Shown piece after piece: positions 1 through 6,717 of a stretch of DNA of 64,000 nt (position 1 is its first letter; the number at the start of each line of letters is the position of its first letter). Below the pieces are notes generated by a model. That model was not told the origin of the DNA and made no database searches. It worked only from the letters and a program-made list of their open reading frames with translations. Source of the stretch: Nonomuraea ceibae (GTDB taxonomy: Bacteria; Actinomycetota; Actinomycetes; Streptosporangiales; Streptosporangiaceae); contig NZ_JAHKRO010000026.1 in the NCBI RefSeq assembly GCF_019396325.1, forward strand, positions 1 to 64,000. The letters run 5' to 3'. Both the position numbers and the translations under genes were made by a program.

Positions 1-423
1 GGCGGCCGCGAGGCGCCGGGCCGGCCCGGCGTCCCGCAGCCGGCCTGCCGCCTCGCTCGCCGACTGGACGATGAGCGGGATGTCCTTCCTGGTGGCGTCG
101 CCGTAGCCCCACTGGAGTAACTGGGTGACGTCGAACAGCCGCCGGTCGAGCACGCCCTTGGCGATCAGCGGGCGGGCGTCGGACGGGATCACGTGCAGGT
201 GGCCCCCACGCACCTGCCCGGAGAAGCTGACCTCGCGGTCGTCCGCGGGCGTCACCCGGTATCCCCGGCCTGTCACCGTGACGCGGTCGCCGGTGATGAG
301 CGTGACCTCGTCCGCGGCGGGAGCCGGGGGCTCGGCGCTCGCCCGCGCGGGCGGCGACGGCGTCACGACCGTGGCCGCCACCAGCAGCAGCAGCAGCAGC
401 AGCGTAACCGCCGGCGCCTTCAC
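1..423 (-). CDS. Secreted S8 (subtilisin-like) serine peptidase, N-terminal part, cut by the window edge
   Basis: About 141 codons are visible; the catalytic domain lies beyond the left edge. The GTG start (421-423) overlaps the TGA of the upstream membrane protein gene as GTGA, so the two are probably translationally coupled. The N-terminus is a signal peptide with an uninterrupted run of seven leucines coded by a CTG repeat, followed by a Pro/Ala-rich stretch. The segment VTLITGDRVTVTG then matches the propeptide start typical of actinobacterial secreted subtilases. Activity cannot be judged because the Asp/His/Ser motifs are out of view. It is the last visible gene of an operon led by an ECF sigma factor, which suggests an envelope-linked regulon. 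Confidence 0.75.
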   Translation of the reverse strand, partial: MKAPAVTLLLLLLLVAATVVTPSPPARASAEPPAPAADEVTLITGDRVTVTGRGYRVTPADDREVSFSGQVRGGHLHVIPSDARPLIAKGVLDRRLFDVTQLLQWGYGDATRKDIPLIVQSASEAAGRLRDAGPARRLAAA

Positions 424-1295
424 GAGCCGCTTCCGTCGCCGTCGGAGCAGCCGTGCTTGCGGTCGATCGTCCGCTTGAGCTCCTCGTCCATCGGCTCCTC
501 GCCGACGACGAGGAACGCCTTGCCGTACTCGGACAGCCCGCCGCCGGTCACGTACAGGGAGTCGGGCGCCGTCGTCGTGACCTCCGCGTCCTCGCCGTCC
601 GAGCCGGGCTTCGTGATCGCGAACTCGGTGATCGTCACGCCGAGCGAGGCCAGGGTCCTGCGCACCTCGCCCACGCGGAGGTTGACGAACGGCTTGCAGT
701 GCAGGAGCTCGCCCCGGCTGCCCAGCGAGGTGACGACCTGGTACTCCTCCCCGGGACGGCCTTCGCGGCCCAGCTTGAGCTCGGCGGCGCCGGTGAAGTC
801 CTTGGCGATGGTGAGCCCGATCGGGCAGCTCAGCGTGGGGGCGCATCCCTCCGGGCGGTCGATCGTCCTGATCTTGTCCGCGTGCGGGAACGGGCCCTTG
901 CTCCACCCCGGGGTGTCGAGGTGGATCTCGCCCACGTAGGAAGGGGGGACGGGCACGACCTTGAGCGAGACGTTCAGGCCCGCCTCCTTGAGCTGGGCGG
1001 TGTAGACCTCGGGCCGGGCGTACAGGTCCTTGACCTCGATCAGGTAGTGGTCGCCGGCGTCCTTGATGTTCAGCGCGGAGGCGGGGGCGGCGCCCAGCAC
1101 GGCCGTGAGCGACCAGCCCGCGGCGACCGCCGCCGCGAGCGGCAGCGCCAGGATCGGCCGCCGCCACAGCGGGCGCCGGGTGCGCGGTGCGGGTTCGGCG
1201 GTGTCCATGATCCGGGTCAGCATCTCCACGGCCGCCGGGGTGAGCCCGGGACCGGGGTCGGGGGCCAGGCTTTTGACGACCTCGTCGGGGGTCAT
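420..1295 (-). CDS. Membrane-anchored protein coupled to an ECF sigma factor
   Basis: 291 residues. A short cytoplasmic N-terminus (about 45 residues) is followed by one membrane segment around residues 47-70 and a large extracytoplasmic part. The ATG (1295) overlaps the stop of the ECF sigma gene (ATGA), and the stop overlaps the start of the subtilase gene. Position and topology suit a membrane partner or anti-sigma factor. However, the N-terminus lacks the HxxxCxxC zinc motif of ZAS anti-sigma factors. The extracytoplasmic part has Cys residues near 202, 206, 246 and 285 that could form disulfides. It resembles the uncharacterised actinobacterial membrane proteins that follow ECF sigma genes. 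The function is inferred from context only. Confidence 0.75.
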   Translation of the reverse strand: MTPDEVVKSLAPDPGPGLTPAAVEMLTRIMDTAEPAPRTRRPLWRRPILALPLAAAVAAGWSLTAVLGAAPASALNIKDAGDHYLIEVKDLYARPEVYTAQLKEAGLNVSLKVVPVPPSYVGEIHLDTPGWSKGPFPHADKIRTIDRPEGCAPTLSCPIGLTIAKDFTGAAELKLGREGRPGEEYQVVTSLGSRGELLHCKPFVNLRVGEVRRTLASLGVTITEFAITKPGSDGEDAEVTTTAPDSLYVTGGGLSEYGKAFLVVGEEPMDEELKRTIDRKHGCSDGDGSGS

Positions 1296-1831
1296 GCGCT
1301 CTCCTTGGCAAGGCGTACGGCGCGCGTGCCGTACGCGCTCAGGTCGATGTCGTGGGCGGCCAGCTCGGCGGCCAGGCGCTTGCGCGCGCGGTGCAGGCGC
1401 TGGCGGACGGCCACGCGCGAGCAGCTCAGCACCTTGGCGATCTCGCCGGTGTCCAGCCCTTCCCAGCCCACCAGCGACAGCAGCTCCCTGTCGTCCTCCG
1501 ACAGGCGGGCGAACGCCGCCCCGGCTCCTGCCGGGATCCGGTCGGCCGCGGCGGCGCCGGCGGCGAGCTCTTCGCGAAGGCGCACTGTCAGGGCCGTGTG
1601 GCGCAGGGCGCCGCGCCGATGGTTGGCCAGGACGCGCCGCGCGGTGCCGTACAGCCACAGCCTGGCCTCGTCACCGGCCGGCACGTCCGCCAGCCGTCGC
1701 CAGGCCGTGGTGAACGTCTCGGCGATCACGTCGGCGCAGTCGTCCGGATGGTCGGTGCGACGGCGGACGTAACCGGAGACGGCCGCGTAGTGCTCCGTGT
1801 AGAGCTCTTCGAAGCGCTGCCGGGGCGCCAC
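1292..1831 (-). CDS. ECF-type RNA polymerase sigma factor
   Basis: 179 residues from a GTG at 1831. Region 2 (residues about 7-75) contains FEELYTEHYAAVSGYV and the polymerase-binding stretch ending in ANHRR. Region 4 (about 105-155) contains a helix-turn-helix with SCSRVAVRQRLHRARKRL. I chose the GTG because AGAAGGAA sits just upstream and the resulting N-terminus fits the family; the frame is open to a TTG at 1879. It leads a three-gene overlapping operon with a membrane protein and a secreted peptidase. It probably directs RNA polymerase to a small regulon including itself, responding to an unknown envelope signal. Confidence 0.88.
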   Translation of the reverse strand: MAPRQRFEELYTEHYAAVSGYVRRRTDHPDDCADVIAETFTTAWRRLADVPAGDEARLWLYGTARRVLANHRRGALRHTALTVRLREELAAGAAAADRIPAGAGAAFARLSEDDRELLSLVGWEGLDTGEIAKVLSCSRVAVRQRLHRARKRLAAELAAHDIDLSAYGTRAVRLAKESA

Positions 1832-1916
1832 GGCTTCCTTCTGGTTCAGGAATGTCACATGAGAGTGAATGTCCGGCAATGTACCGGTGTGACAGGGCGG
1901 GCTTCGGACAGCAAGA

Positions 1917-1946
1917 AGCCCCAGCTCAGCGAACTGAACTGGGGCT
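1917..1946 (-). terminator. Rho-independent-type terminator of tRNA-Lys
   Basis: An 8-bp GC-rich stem (AGCCCCAG with CTGGGGCT) encloses a second small stem capped by a TTCG tetraloop, and is followed by TCTT on the minus strand. It lies 9 nt downstream of the tRNA 3' end. Confidence 0.8.
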
Positions 1947-1955
1947 CTGTCGGGG

Positions 1956-2029
1956 TGCGCCGCCAGGGACTCGAACCCCGGACCCGCTGATTAAGAGTCA
2001 GCTGCTCTGACCAACTGAGCTAGCGGCGC
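1956..2029 (-). tRNA. tRNA-Lys (anticodon CTT)
   Basis: 74 nt cloverleaf. The acceptor stem GCGCCGC pairs with GCGGCGC and the discriminator base is A. The D arm is GCTC/GAGC, and the anticodon stem GCTGA/TCAGC surrounds loop CTCTTAA with anticodon CTT. The T arm is CGGGG-TTCGAGT-CCCTG. CCA is not encoded: ACC is followed by CC, not A. A strong terminator follows. Confidence 0.95.
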
Positions 2030-2079
2030 TTGCGACAGGTGTAACTGTACCAGCCGCCGCAGGCTGCCCGCACATCAGA

Positions 2080-3003
2080 TCATCCGAGCCGGTCAGCCAG
2101 CTCCCGGTAGGTCCCCAGCACCAGCTCCCAGAACCGCGTCACGTCCAGCCCGGTCGCCACCAGCGCGTTCGGCTGCCGGTCGCGCAGGCGGAAGTCGACG
2201 ACCGTCATCCCCCGGGTGAACTCGCCGATGGTCTCCACGTTCACCATTGCCGGGGTCTGCGTGACCAGGGACGGGTCCATCACGTACGCGACCGCGCAGG
2301 CGTCGTGGATGGCCGGGCCGCCGTCGGCGGTCACCTCACCGTAGAACTGGGCGGCGGGGACCAGGAGTTCGGCGAGCCTGCCCAGCGGCCGCATGCGTTC
2401 CAGCACGTCGGAGGTGACGGTGGCGGTGAGCGTCACGTCCAGGCCGAGCATCTTGACCGTCCAGCCGGCCCCGAACACGATCTGGGCGGCCTCGGGGTCG
2501 GCGAGGATGTTGAACTCGGCCGCCGGGTTGTGGTTGCCGCGGGTGAACGAGCCGCCCATGATGACCAGGTCACGCGCCCATTCGACCACCCGGGGCTCGC
2601 GCAGCACGGCGAGCGCGATGTTGGTGAGCGGGCCGATGGCGACCAGGGTGATCTCGCCGGGGGCGGCGCGCAGGGTGTCGATGATGCGGTCGGCCGCGTG
2701 CCCGTCGGCGACGGTGAGGCTGGGGGCGGGCAGGACGACGCCGCCGAGGCCGCTCTCGCCGTGCACGGCGGCGGCCCGTACGGTGCGGCGCAGCAGCGCG
2801 CCGGAGCTGCCGGCGGTGACGGGCACGTCGCCGAGGCCGAGGAACTCGCGCAGTGCGAGGGCGTTGGCGGTGGTGAGGGAGAGGTCGACGTTGCCGCCGA
2901 CGGTGGTGATGGCGACGATCTCCAGGCCGGGGGCGCCGGCGGCGAGGGCGAGCGCCATGGCGTCGTCGATGCCGGGATCACAGTCAATGAGGACTTTGGT
3001 CAC
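2080..3003 (-). CDS. Nucleoside hydrolase (inosine/uridine-preferring family)
   Basis: 307 residues from a GTG at 3003. The N-terminal calcium-binding motif DCDPGIDDAMAL (residues about 6-17) is the hallmark of the inosine-uridine nucleoside N-ribohydrolase family. NPAAEFNILADPEAA and the late HDACAVAY also match the active-site region. It should cleave ribonucleosides to free base and ribose in the cytoplasm, for purine/pyrimidine salvage; the base preference cannot be read from sequence. The frame remains open upstream, but that extension runs through two large stem-loops, so the GTG before TKVLIDCDPG is the better start. No clear Shine-Dalgarno sequence is visible. Confidence 0.92.
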   Translation of the reverse strand: MTKVLIDCDPGIDDAMALALAAGAPGLEIVAITTVGGNVDLSLTTANALALREFLGLGDVPVTAGSSGALLRRTVRAAAVHGESGLGGVVLPAPSLTVADGHAADRIIDTLRAAPGEITLVAIGPLTNIALAVLREPRVVEWARDLVIMGGSFTRGNHNPAAEFNILADPEAAQIVFGAGWTVKMLGLDVTLTATVTSDVLERMRPLGRLAELLVPAAQFYGEVTADGGPAIHDACAVAYVMDPSLVTQTPAMVNVETIGEFTRGMTVVDFRLRDRQPNALVATGLDVTRFWELVLGTYRELADRLG

Positions 3004-3024
3004 GAAACCGTACGATACGCAAGA

Positions 3025-3067
3025 ATCGGGGCCGGGCAGCTTCCCCCAAAGACTGCCCGGCCCCGAT
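3025..3067. other. Stem-loop 1 of a pair with identical loop sequence
   Basis: A perfect 15-bp stem (arms 3025-3039 and 3053-3067) closes a 13-nt loop that contains CTTCCCCCAAAG on the plus strand. It lies 21 bases upstream of the nucleoside hydrolase start. If transcribed with that gene, it would form in the 5' leader with loop sequence CTTTGGGGGAAG. Confidence 0.75.
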
Positions 3068-3082
3068 CCGAAGGCGGTCCAG

Positions 3083-3110
3083 GCCGGCGCCTTCCCCCAA
3101 AGGCGCCGGC
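3083..3110. other. Stem-loop 2 of the pair
   Basis: A perfect 9-bp stem (GCCGGCGCC with GGCGCCGGC) closes a 10-nt loop. The same 12-nt core CTTCCCCCAAAG as in stem-loop 1 is present here, with its end bases forming the closing pair. The stems of the two hairpins differ while the loop is identical. Confidence 0.75.
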
Positions 3111-3261
3111 GGTCCCGCACTGGCAGACCGCGGTCCCCCTCCGCGTCCGCTCCGGTGTAGGTCCTCTCAGGCCGGTCGCACTGCTTCCGACCTGCTTCGA
3201 CACTACCGAGCCCTATGCAACGGACGCGTCATAACGCAGTTTAATATCCGCCTAATCAGGG

Positions 3262-3654
3262 CTACGGGATGTCCAAACGGACCTCGGTACCCTCCGAGAG
3301 CGAGGTGCCGACCGTGCAGTACTTCTCGTGCACCCGCGCCGCGACCGCCCTGAAGACCTCGTCGGCCTCCTCCGAGGGCAGTTCGACGTCGTAGGTGATG
3401 GTGACCGGGCCCAGGCGGTTGGGCTCGACCTTGTCCGCGGCGACGGTCATCGCCAGCCGCACCAGCCGGTGCCCGCGCTTGGCGGTGAGCGGCTCGACGG
3501 TCACGATGTTGCACCCGCCGACGGCCGCGAGCAGCAGCTCGACCGGGGTGAACACGCCCTCGTCGGTGCCGCCGCCCATGCGCACCTCGGCGCCGCGGGC
3601 GTTCGTCGCCCTGAACCCACCATCATCAGTCCGCTCAACACGCACGTTAGCCAT
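3262..3654 (-). CDS. OsmC/Ohr-family peroxiredoxin-like protein
   Basis: 130 residues, the usual size for the OsmC fold. The two conserved cysteines are present: C48 in VGGCNIVTV and C113 in EKYCTVGT. In OsmC/Ohr enzymes this pair reduces organic hydroperoxides using dihydrolipoyl or similar thiols. Whether this member is a true hydroperoxidase or a YhfA-like protein of unknown substrate cannot be settled here. It is cytoplasmic. It stands divergent from the small reductase-like gene at 3701, with only 46 bp between them, so a shared promoter region is likely. Confidence 0.88.
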   Translation of the reverse strand: MANVRVERTDDGGFRATNARGAEVRMGGGTDEGVFTPVELLLAAVGGCNIVTVEPLTAKRGHRLVRLAMTVAADKVEPNRLGPVTITYDVELPSEEADEVFRAVAARVHEKYCTVGTSLSEGTEVRLDIP

Positions 3655-3700
3655 GTTTTAGACCTTACTCAGATGGTTCTCATGTTCGGCACCCACAGTC

Positions 3701-4186
3701 GTGGACATGGCTCCTCTGCTGCTCTGCTCCGGCGTCGCGGCCGTCCTGCTCGGCACGTCGCGGCCCCTGGCCCTGCTCGTGTACGGCGTCGCGGCGCTGA
3801 TGACCCTGCGCGGGCACCGGGGGCCCGCCCGCACCCGGGGCACCGTGCTCATCGCCACCGGCCTGGAGCCCGGCGCGCTGCGCTCCCTGCTGGCGAGCCG
3901 GGACGACGCCACCGTGGCCGTCTACCGCACCGACCGGGTGACCGAAGAGCTGCGCGACCTCCAGGACAGGTACGGCCTGGTGCTGGTCGTCGGCCAGGAA
4001 CACGACCCCCGGGCCAAGGAACGGGTCAGCGCCTCCGGCCTGAGCCGGCAGGTGCCCGACATCGCCGAGCGCGAGGTGGTGCTGGCCGGGCCGCGCCACT
4101 TCCAGCGGTACGTGCGCGGCGCCCTGGCGCGGCTGGCCGTGCCGGAGACCCAGGTCAGAAGCACGACCGTCAAGTCCCGGCAATAG
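3701..4186 (+). CDS. Membrane-anchored NAD-binding half of a ferredoxin-reductase-like protein
   Basis: 161 residues from GTG 3701; ATG 3707 is an alternative. Two short hydrophobic segments (about residues 3-35) precede a domain resembling the C-terminal nucleotide-binding lobe of ferric reductase/FNR proteins. Visible pieces are VLIATG near residue 49, a DRYGLVLVVGQEHDPRAKER stretch, SASGLSRQVPDIAEREVVLAGP and a final F..YVRGAL. The flavin-binding lobe and heme-binding membrane domain of full ferric reductases are absent. The next gene encodes ApbE, and such reductases often sit beside ApbE and FMN-binding proteins, so a small electron-transfer role is plausible. Function remains inferred. 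Confidence 0.7.
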   Translation: MDMAPLLLCSGVAAVLLGTSRPLALLVYGVAALMTLRGHRGPARTRGTVLIATGLEPGALRSLLASRDDATVAVYRTDRVTEELRDLQDRYGLVLVVGQEHDPRAKERVSASGLSRQVPDIAEREVVLAGPRHFQRYVRGALARLAVPETQVRSTTVKSRQ

Positions 4187-4242
4187 GCTTAACACGACAT
4201 TACGCGCCATATGGGACTGTAGCTGGGGACAAGGAGGCAAAG

Positions 4243-5019
4243 GTGACGACTTTCCCCGGAAGCGCTCGGGTCGAGACGGTCATGGGCACGCAGGTCAGCG
4301 TCGACATCCGCACCGCCCTGCCGCAACGCGAGCTCACCCCTCTGCTGGACGATGCCTTCGCCTGGCTGCGCTGGGTGCAGGAGACGTTCGGCGCCACCAG
4401 CCCGGACAGCCAGATCACCCGGCTGAACCGCGGCCAGACCATCAGGCAGATCCCCGAGCTCATCGAGGTGCTGCACCGCTGCGACGAGCTGAGCGAGGCG
4501 ACCGGCGGCTGGTTCGAGGCCCGCAGGGACGGCGTCGTCGACCCGTCCGGCTACATCAAGGGGTGGGCACTGGAACGCCTCTCCCGCGCGCTGGCCAACG
4601 CCGGCGCCGTCGACCACCGCATCAACGCCGGCGGCGACATCCGGGTGCGCGGCTCGGCCGCGCCGGGCAAGCGCTGGCGGGTCGGCGTCCGCGACCCGCA
4701 CACGGGGCTGGTGCGCCGGGTGCTGTTCGCCAACGACCTCGGCATCGCCACCTCGGGCGGCTCCGGGATCGTCAACCCGCGCACCGGGGAGCCGGAGACC
4801 ACGCTCGGCTCGGTCACCGTGCTCGGCCCCGACTTGGGCGTCGCCGACGGCTACGCCACCGCCATGTACGCGATGGGACCCGTCCTGGCCCGGCGCTTCG
4901 CGCTGGAACAGGCGGCGGAGGGACCGTACGAGACATTGATCGTCAGCCGGGACGGACAGGAGTTCGGCACGCCCGGCCTGGCCGGCTACGGCGGGACGGA
5001 GACCCGCCTGGCCGGCTAG
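4243..5019 (+). CDS. apbE: FAD:protein FMN transferase (ApbE family)
   Basis: 258 residues from GTG 4243, with a strong AGGAGG 5 nt upstream. ApbE features are TVMGTQVSVD near the start, DPSGYIKGWALERL near residue 105, NAGGDIRVRG near residue 127, GIATSGGSG near residue 168 and the metal-site region VADGYATAMYAMG near residue 205. The enzyme uses FAD to attach FMN to Thr/Ser of an FMN-binding domain. No lipoprotein signal is seen, so a cytoplasmic or membrane-associated location is likely. It follows the truncated reductase-like gene by 56 nt. No FMN-binding-domain substrate gene is visible nearby. The stop overlaps the convergent gene's stop in CTAG. Confidence 0.88.
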   Translation: MTTFPGSARVETVMGTQVSVDIRTALPQRELTPLLDDAFAWLRWVQETFGATSPDSQITRLNRGQTIRQIPELIEVLHRCDELSEATGGWFEARRDGVVDPSGYIKGWALERLSRALANAGAVDHRINAGGDIRVRGSAAPGKRWRVGVRDPHTGLVRRVLFANDLGIATSGGSGIVNPRTGEPETTLGSVTVLGPDLGVADGYATAMYAMGPVLARRFALEQAAEGPYETLIVSRDGQEFGTPGLAGYGGTETRLAG

Positions 5020-5291
5020 GCGTCGGGGTGCTCGCGCAGGTAGGCCAGGTAGACAGGACGCAGCGCCTCGCCCAGCTCGCCCTCACCCGCCGCGAGGGCG
5101 TCGCTGAGCAGCGCCGAAACGCGGCTCAGGTCGGCCGTGGTCTCCTTCTCGTGGCCGGACGCCGCCTCGGCGGCGGGGATCACCTTCAGCAGGTTCCACA
5201 GGAATCCCAGATCCCCGTGGCGCACGGCGTAGCGCACCGCGCGGTCGTGCAGCTCGGCGGCCGGCAGCGATTCCAGATCAGTGGCTTCCAT
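5016..5291 (-). CDS. Small conserved-looking protein of unknown function
   Basis: 91 residues from ATG 5291, preceded by GGGAG at good spacing; the frame is open further upstream, but that part lacks a better start. It is acidic and helical in character, with LHDRAVRYAVRHGDLGFLWNLL and no membrane segment or known motif. Its TAG stop shares CTAG with the TAG of apbE on the other strand. It looks like one of the small cytoplasmic proteins common in actinomycetes. No function can be assigned. Confidence 0.7.
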   Translation of the reverse strand: MEATDLESLPAAELHDRAVRYAVRHGDLGFLWNLLKVIPAAEAASGHEKETTADLSRVSALLSDALAAGEGELGEALRPVYLAYLREHPDA

Positions 5292-5361
5292 CTCACTCCC
5301 TCCCCCATGGGACGCACCTTTCCCTCGTCCGGGGGCCGATAACGTGGGAGGATCAATCAGC

Positions 5362-5742
5362 GTGAGATTCATCATCCGAACCCTGGCGGCAGCGGCCGCC
5401 CTCTGGGTGGCCCTCCAGCTCCTCGACGGCATCCGGATCACCGCCCCTGAGAACTCGCTCTCCTACTGGGGCACGCTGCTGATCGTGGCGCTGATCTTCG
5501 GCCTGATCAACGCCATCGTCAAGCCCATCGTCAAGGCCTTGGGGTGCGCGCTCATCGTGCTCACGCTGGGCCTGTTCCTGCTGGTCATCAACGGCGCCAT
5601 GCTGATGCTGACGAGCTGGATCTCCGGCCAGCTCGACATCCCCTTCCACGTGGACGACTTCTGGCCGTCGGCGATCGTGGGCGCGCTCATCATCAGCGTC
5701 GTGAGCTGGATCCTCGGCCTGATCATCCCCGGCGACGACTAG
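5362..5742 (+). CDS. Phage holin 4-2 superfamily (YvlD-like) membrane protein
   Basis: 126 residues from GTG 5362; GGGAGG lies 11 nt upstream. Four hydrophobic segments (about residues 4-20, 36-60, 65-90 and 100-122) and the signature GLINAIVKPIVK-LG match the YvlD/holin 4-2 family of small bacterial inner-membrane proteins. Despite the name, family members are usually chromosomal and not phage-linked, and there is no phage context here. The cellular role is unknown; some relatives belong to envelope-stress regulons, which would suit the neighbouring ECF sigma operon. The stop overlaps that of the convergent gene in CTAG. Confidence 0.85.
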   Translation: MRFIIRTLAAAAALWVALQLLDGIRITAPENSLSYWGTLLIVALIFGLINAIVKPIVKALGCALIVLTLGLFLLVINGAMLMLTSWISGQLDIPFHVDDFWPSAIVGALIISVVSWILGLIIPGDD

Positions 5743-6041
5743 CCTGTCGCGGGTCCACGCGGAGAGCTGACCGGGCCGCGTGGGCCGGCGTAGGTCAGCT
5801 CGCACTTCCCGTCGGCGCACGAGCGCCGCAGCCGGCCCATCGAGACCGTCTGGGCCAGCCCGATCGCCCAGCACGCCGGGCAGCCGCGCAGCGCCAGCAG
5901 CCCGACGGGGGCCAGCAGCAGGCTGACCGGCCCGAGCAGCGGCAGCAGCGCCACCGCCCCGGCCAGCGCCCCGAACCCGGCCGCCCCGCGCAACAGGTGG
6001 CGGGGCAGCGACGCGCTCGCGAAACTCCTGCCGTCAGACAT
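5739..6041 (-). CDS. Small membrane protein with CxxC, downstream of an ECF sigma factor
   Basis: 100 residues. Two adjoining hydrophobic segments (about residues 18-52) are followed by GCPACWAIGL and a C-terminal SCADGKCEL. These are two cysteine pairs that could bind metal or form a disulfide. The ATG lies inside the end of the ECF sigma gene (8-nt overlap), so the two are coupled. The location fits a redox-sensitive or structural partner of that sigma factor. It lacks the classical zinc anti-sigma motif, so the role is inference. Confidence 0.7.
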   Translation of the reverse strand: MSDGRSFASASLPRHLLRGAAGFGALAGAVALLPLLGPVSLLLAPVGLLALRGCPACWAIGLAQTVSMGRLRRSCADGKCELTYAGPRGPVSSPRGPATG

Positions 6042-6576
6042 CTCCGGTTCCCCTCTCCAGTGTGTGGTGGACGGCCGCCCGTGCCCGGTGCAGCCGTGAC
6101 TTCATCGCCGGGACGCTGAGGCCGAGCGCGTCGGCGACCATCCGGCCGCTGATCCCCTGCACGTCCCGCATGATCAGCACGCGCCGCTGGTCGGCGGGCA
6201 GCGCGGCGATCGCCGCCGCCACCCGCCCGGCCTCCAGGCGGTCCAGCACCTCCTCCTCCGCCGACCTCGCGGCGGTCTCCGGGGGCGGCGCGGGCGGCCG
6301 CCCCAGCATGCGGGCACGGCGCAGGCACTCGTTGCGGACGATGCGGAACATCCACGACGCCAGCGCCCCGGACGCCCGCAACGTCCCGATCTTCCGGTAG
6401 AGGATGATGAGCGCTTCCTGCGCGGCGTCCTCGGCGTCCTCCGGGGTCGCGCACAGCGAGCGGGCGAAGCGCCGCACGTGCGGGTGCGAGCCCGACACCA
6501 GCGCCGCGATCGACTCGGCGTCGCCCTCCTGCGCGCCCGCGATCAGCCTGGCGCCGGGCCAGGACTGCTCAGCCAC
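6034..6576 (-). CDS. ECF-type RNA polymerase sigma factor
   Basis: 180 residues. Region 2 runs from about residue 22 to 90, with DAEDAAQEALIILYRKIGTL and the following WMFRIVRNECLRRAR. Region 4 (about 115-170) contains LPADQRRVLIMRDVQGISG and a helix-turn-helix ending MKSRLHRARAAV. It is coupled upstream to a tiny membrane peptide (8-nt overlap) and downstream to a CxxC membrane protein (8-nt overlap). The predicted job is alternative promoter recognition under an envelope or redox signal. No ZAS-type anti-sigma factor is adjacent. Confidence 0.9.
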   Translation of the reverse strand: MAEQSWPGARLIAGAQEGDAESIAALVSGSHPHVRRFARSLCATPEDAEDAAQEALIILYRKIGTLRASGALASWMFRIVRNECLRRARMLGRPPAPPPETAARSAEEEVLDRLEAGRVAAAIAALPADQRRVLIMRDVQGISGRMVADALGLSVPAMKSRLHRARAAVHHTLERGTGDV

Positions 6577-6658
6577 GCGACCTGCTCCTGCGGCGCAGGA
6601 CGAGCACGCACGTGCAGACGAGCACGGCCCCGGCGATGACGGCGGCGGCGACGATCAT
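6569..6658 (-). CDS. Tiny single-span membrane peptide ahead of an ECF sigma factor
   Basis: 29 residues from ATG 6658, which has a perfect GGAGG with 5-nt spacing; the same frame could also start at ATG 6691 (40 residues), but without a good ribosome site. Residues 1-21 are one hydrophobic helix (MIVAAAVIAGAVLVCTC then VLVL), followed by the basic tail RRRSRSRG. It overlaps the sigma factor start by 8 nt. A hydrophobic helix with a positive cytoplasmic tail suggests a membrane-inserted micro-protein. It could tether or sense for the sigma factor, or only provide translational coupling. Confidence 0.6.
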   Translation of the reverse strand: MIVAAAVIAGAVLVCTCVLVLRRRSRSRG

Positions 6659-6717
6659 GACGACCTCCCTGGTCGATGGCTTCTCGGTCATAAGAGGCAG
6701 GGAGGCGGTCAAAGGAT

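Noticed and set aside
453..1772. Long plus-strand open frame across the sigma/membrane gene region
   Set aside because: It is the antisense shadow of the minus-strand operon; the composition is Arg/Val-rich without any family motif.
1832..1879. TTG start at 1879 for the first ECF sigma factor
   Set aside because: No ribosome site; the GTG at 1831 has AGAAGGAA upstream and gives the normal N-terminus.
5362..5742. Holin-like gene as evidence of a prophage
   Set aside because: The YvlD/holin 4-2 family is common on bacterial chromosomes, and no other phage gene is nearby.
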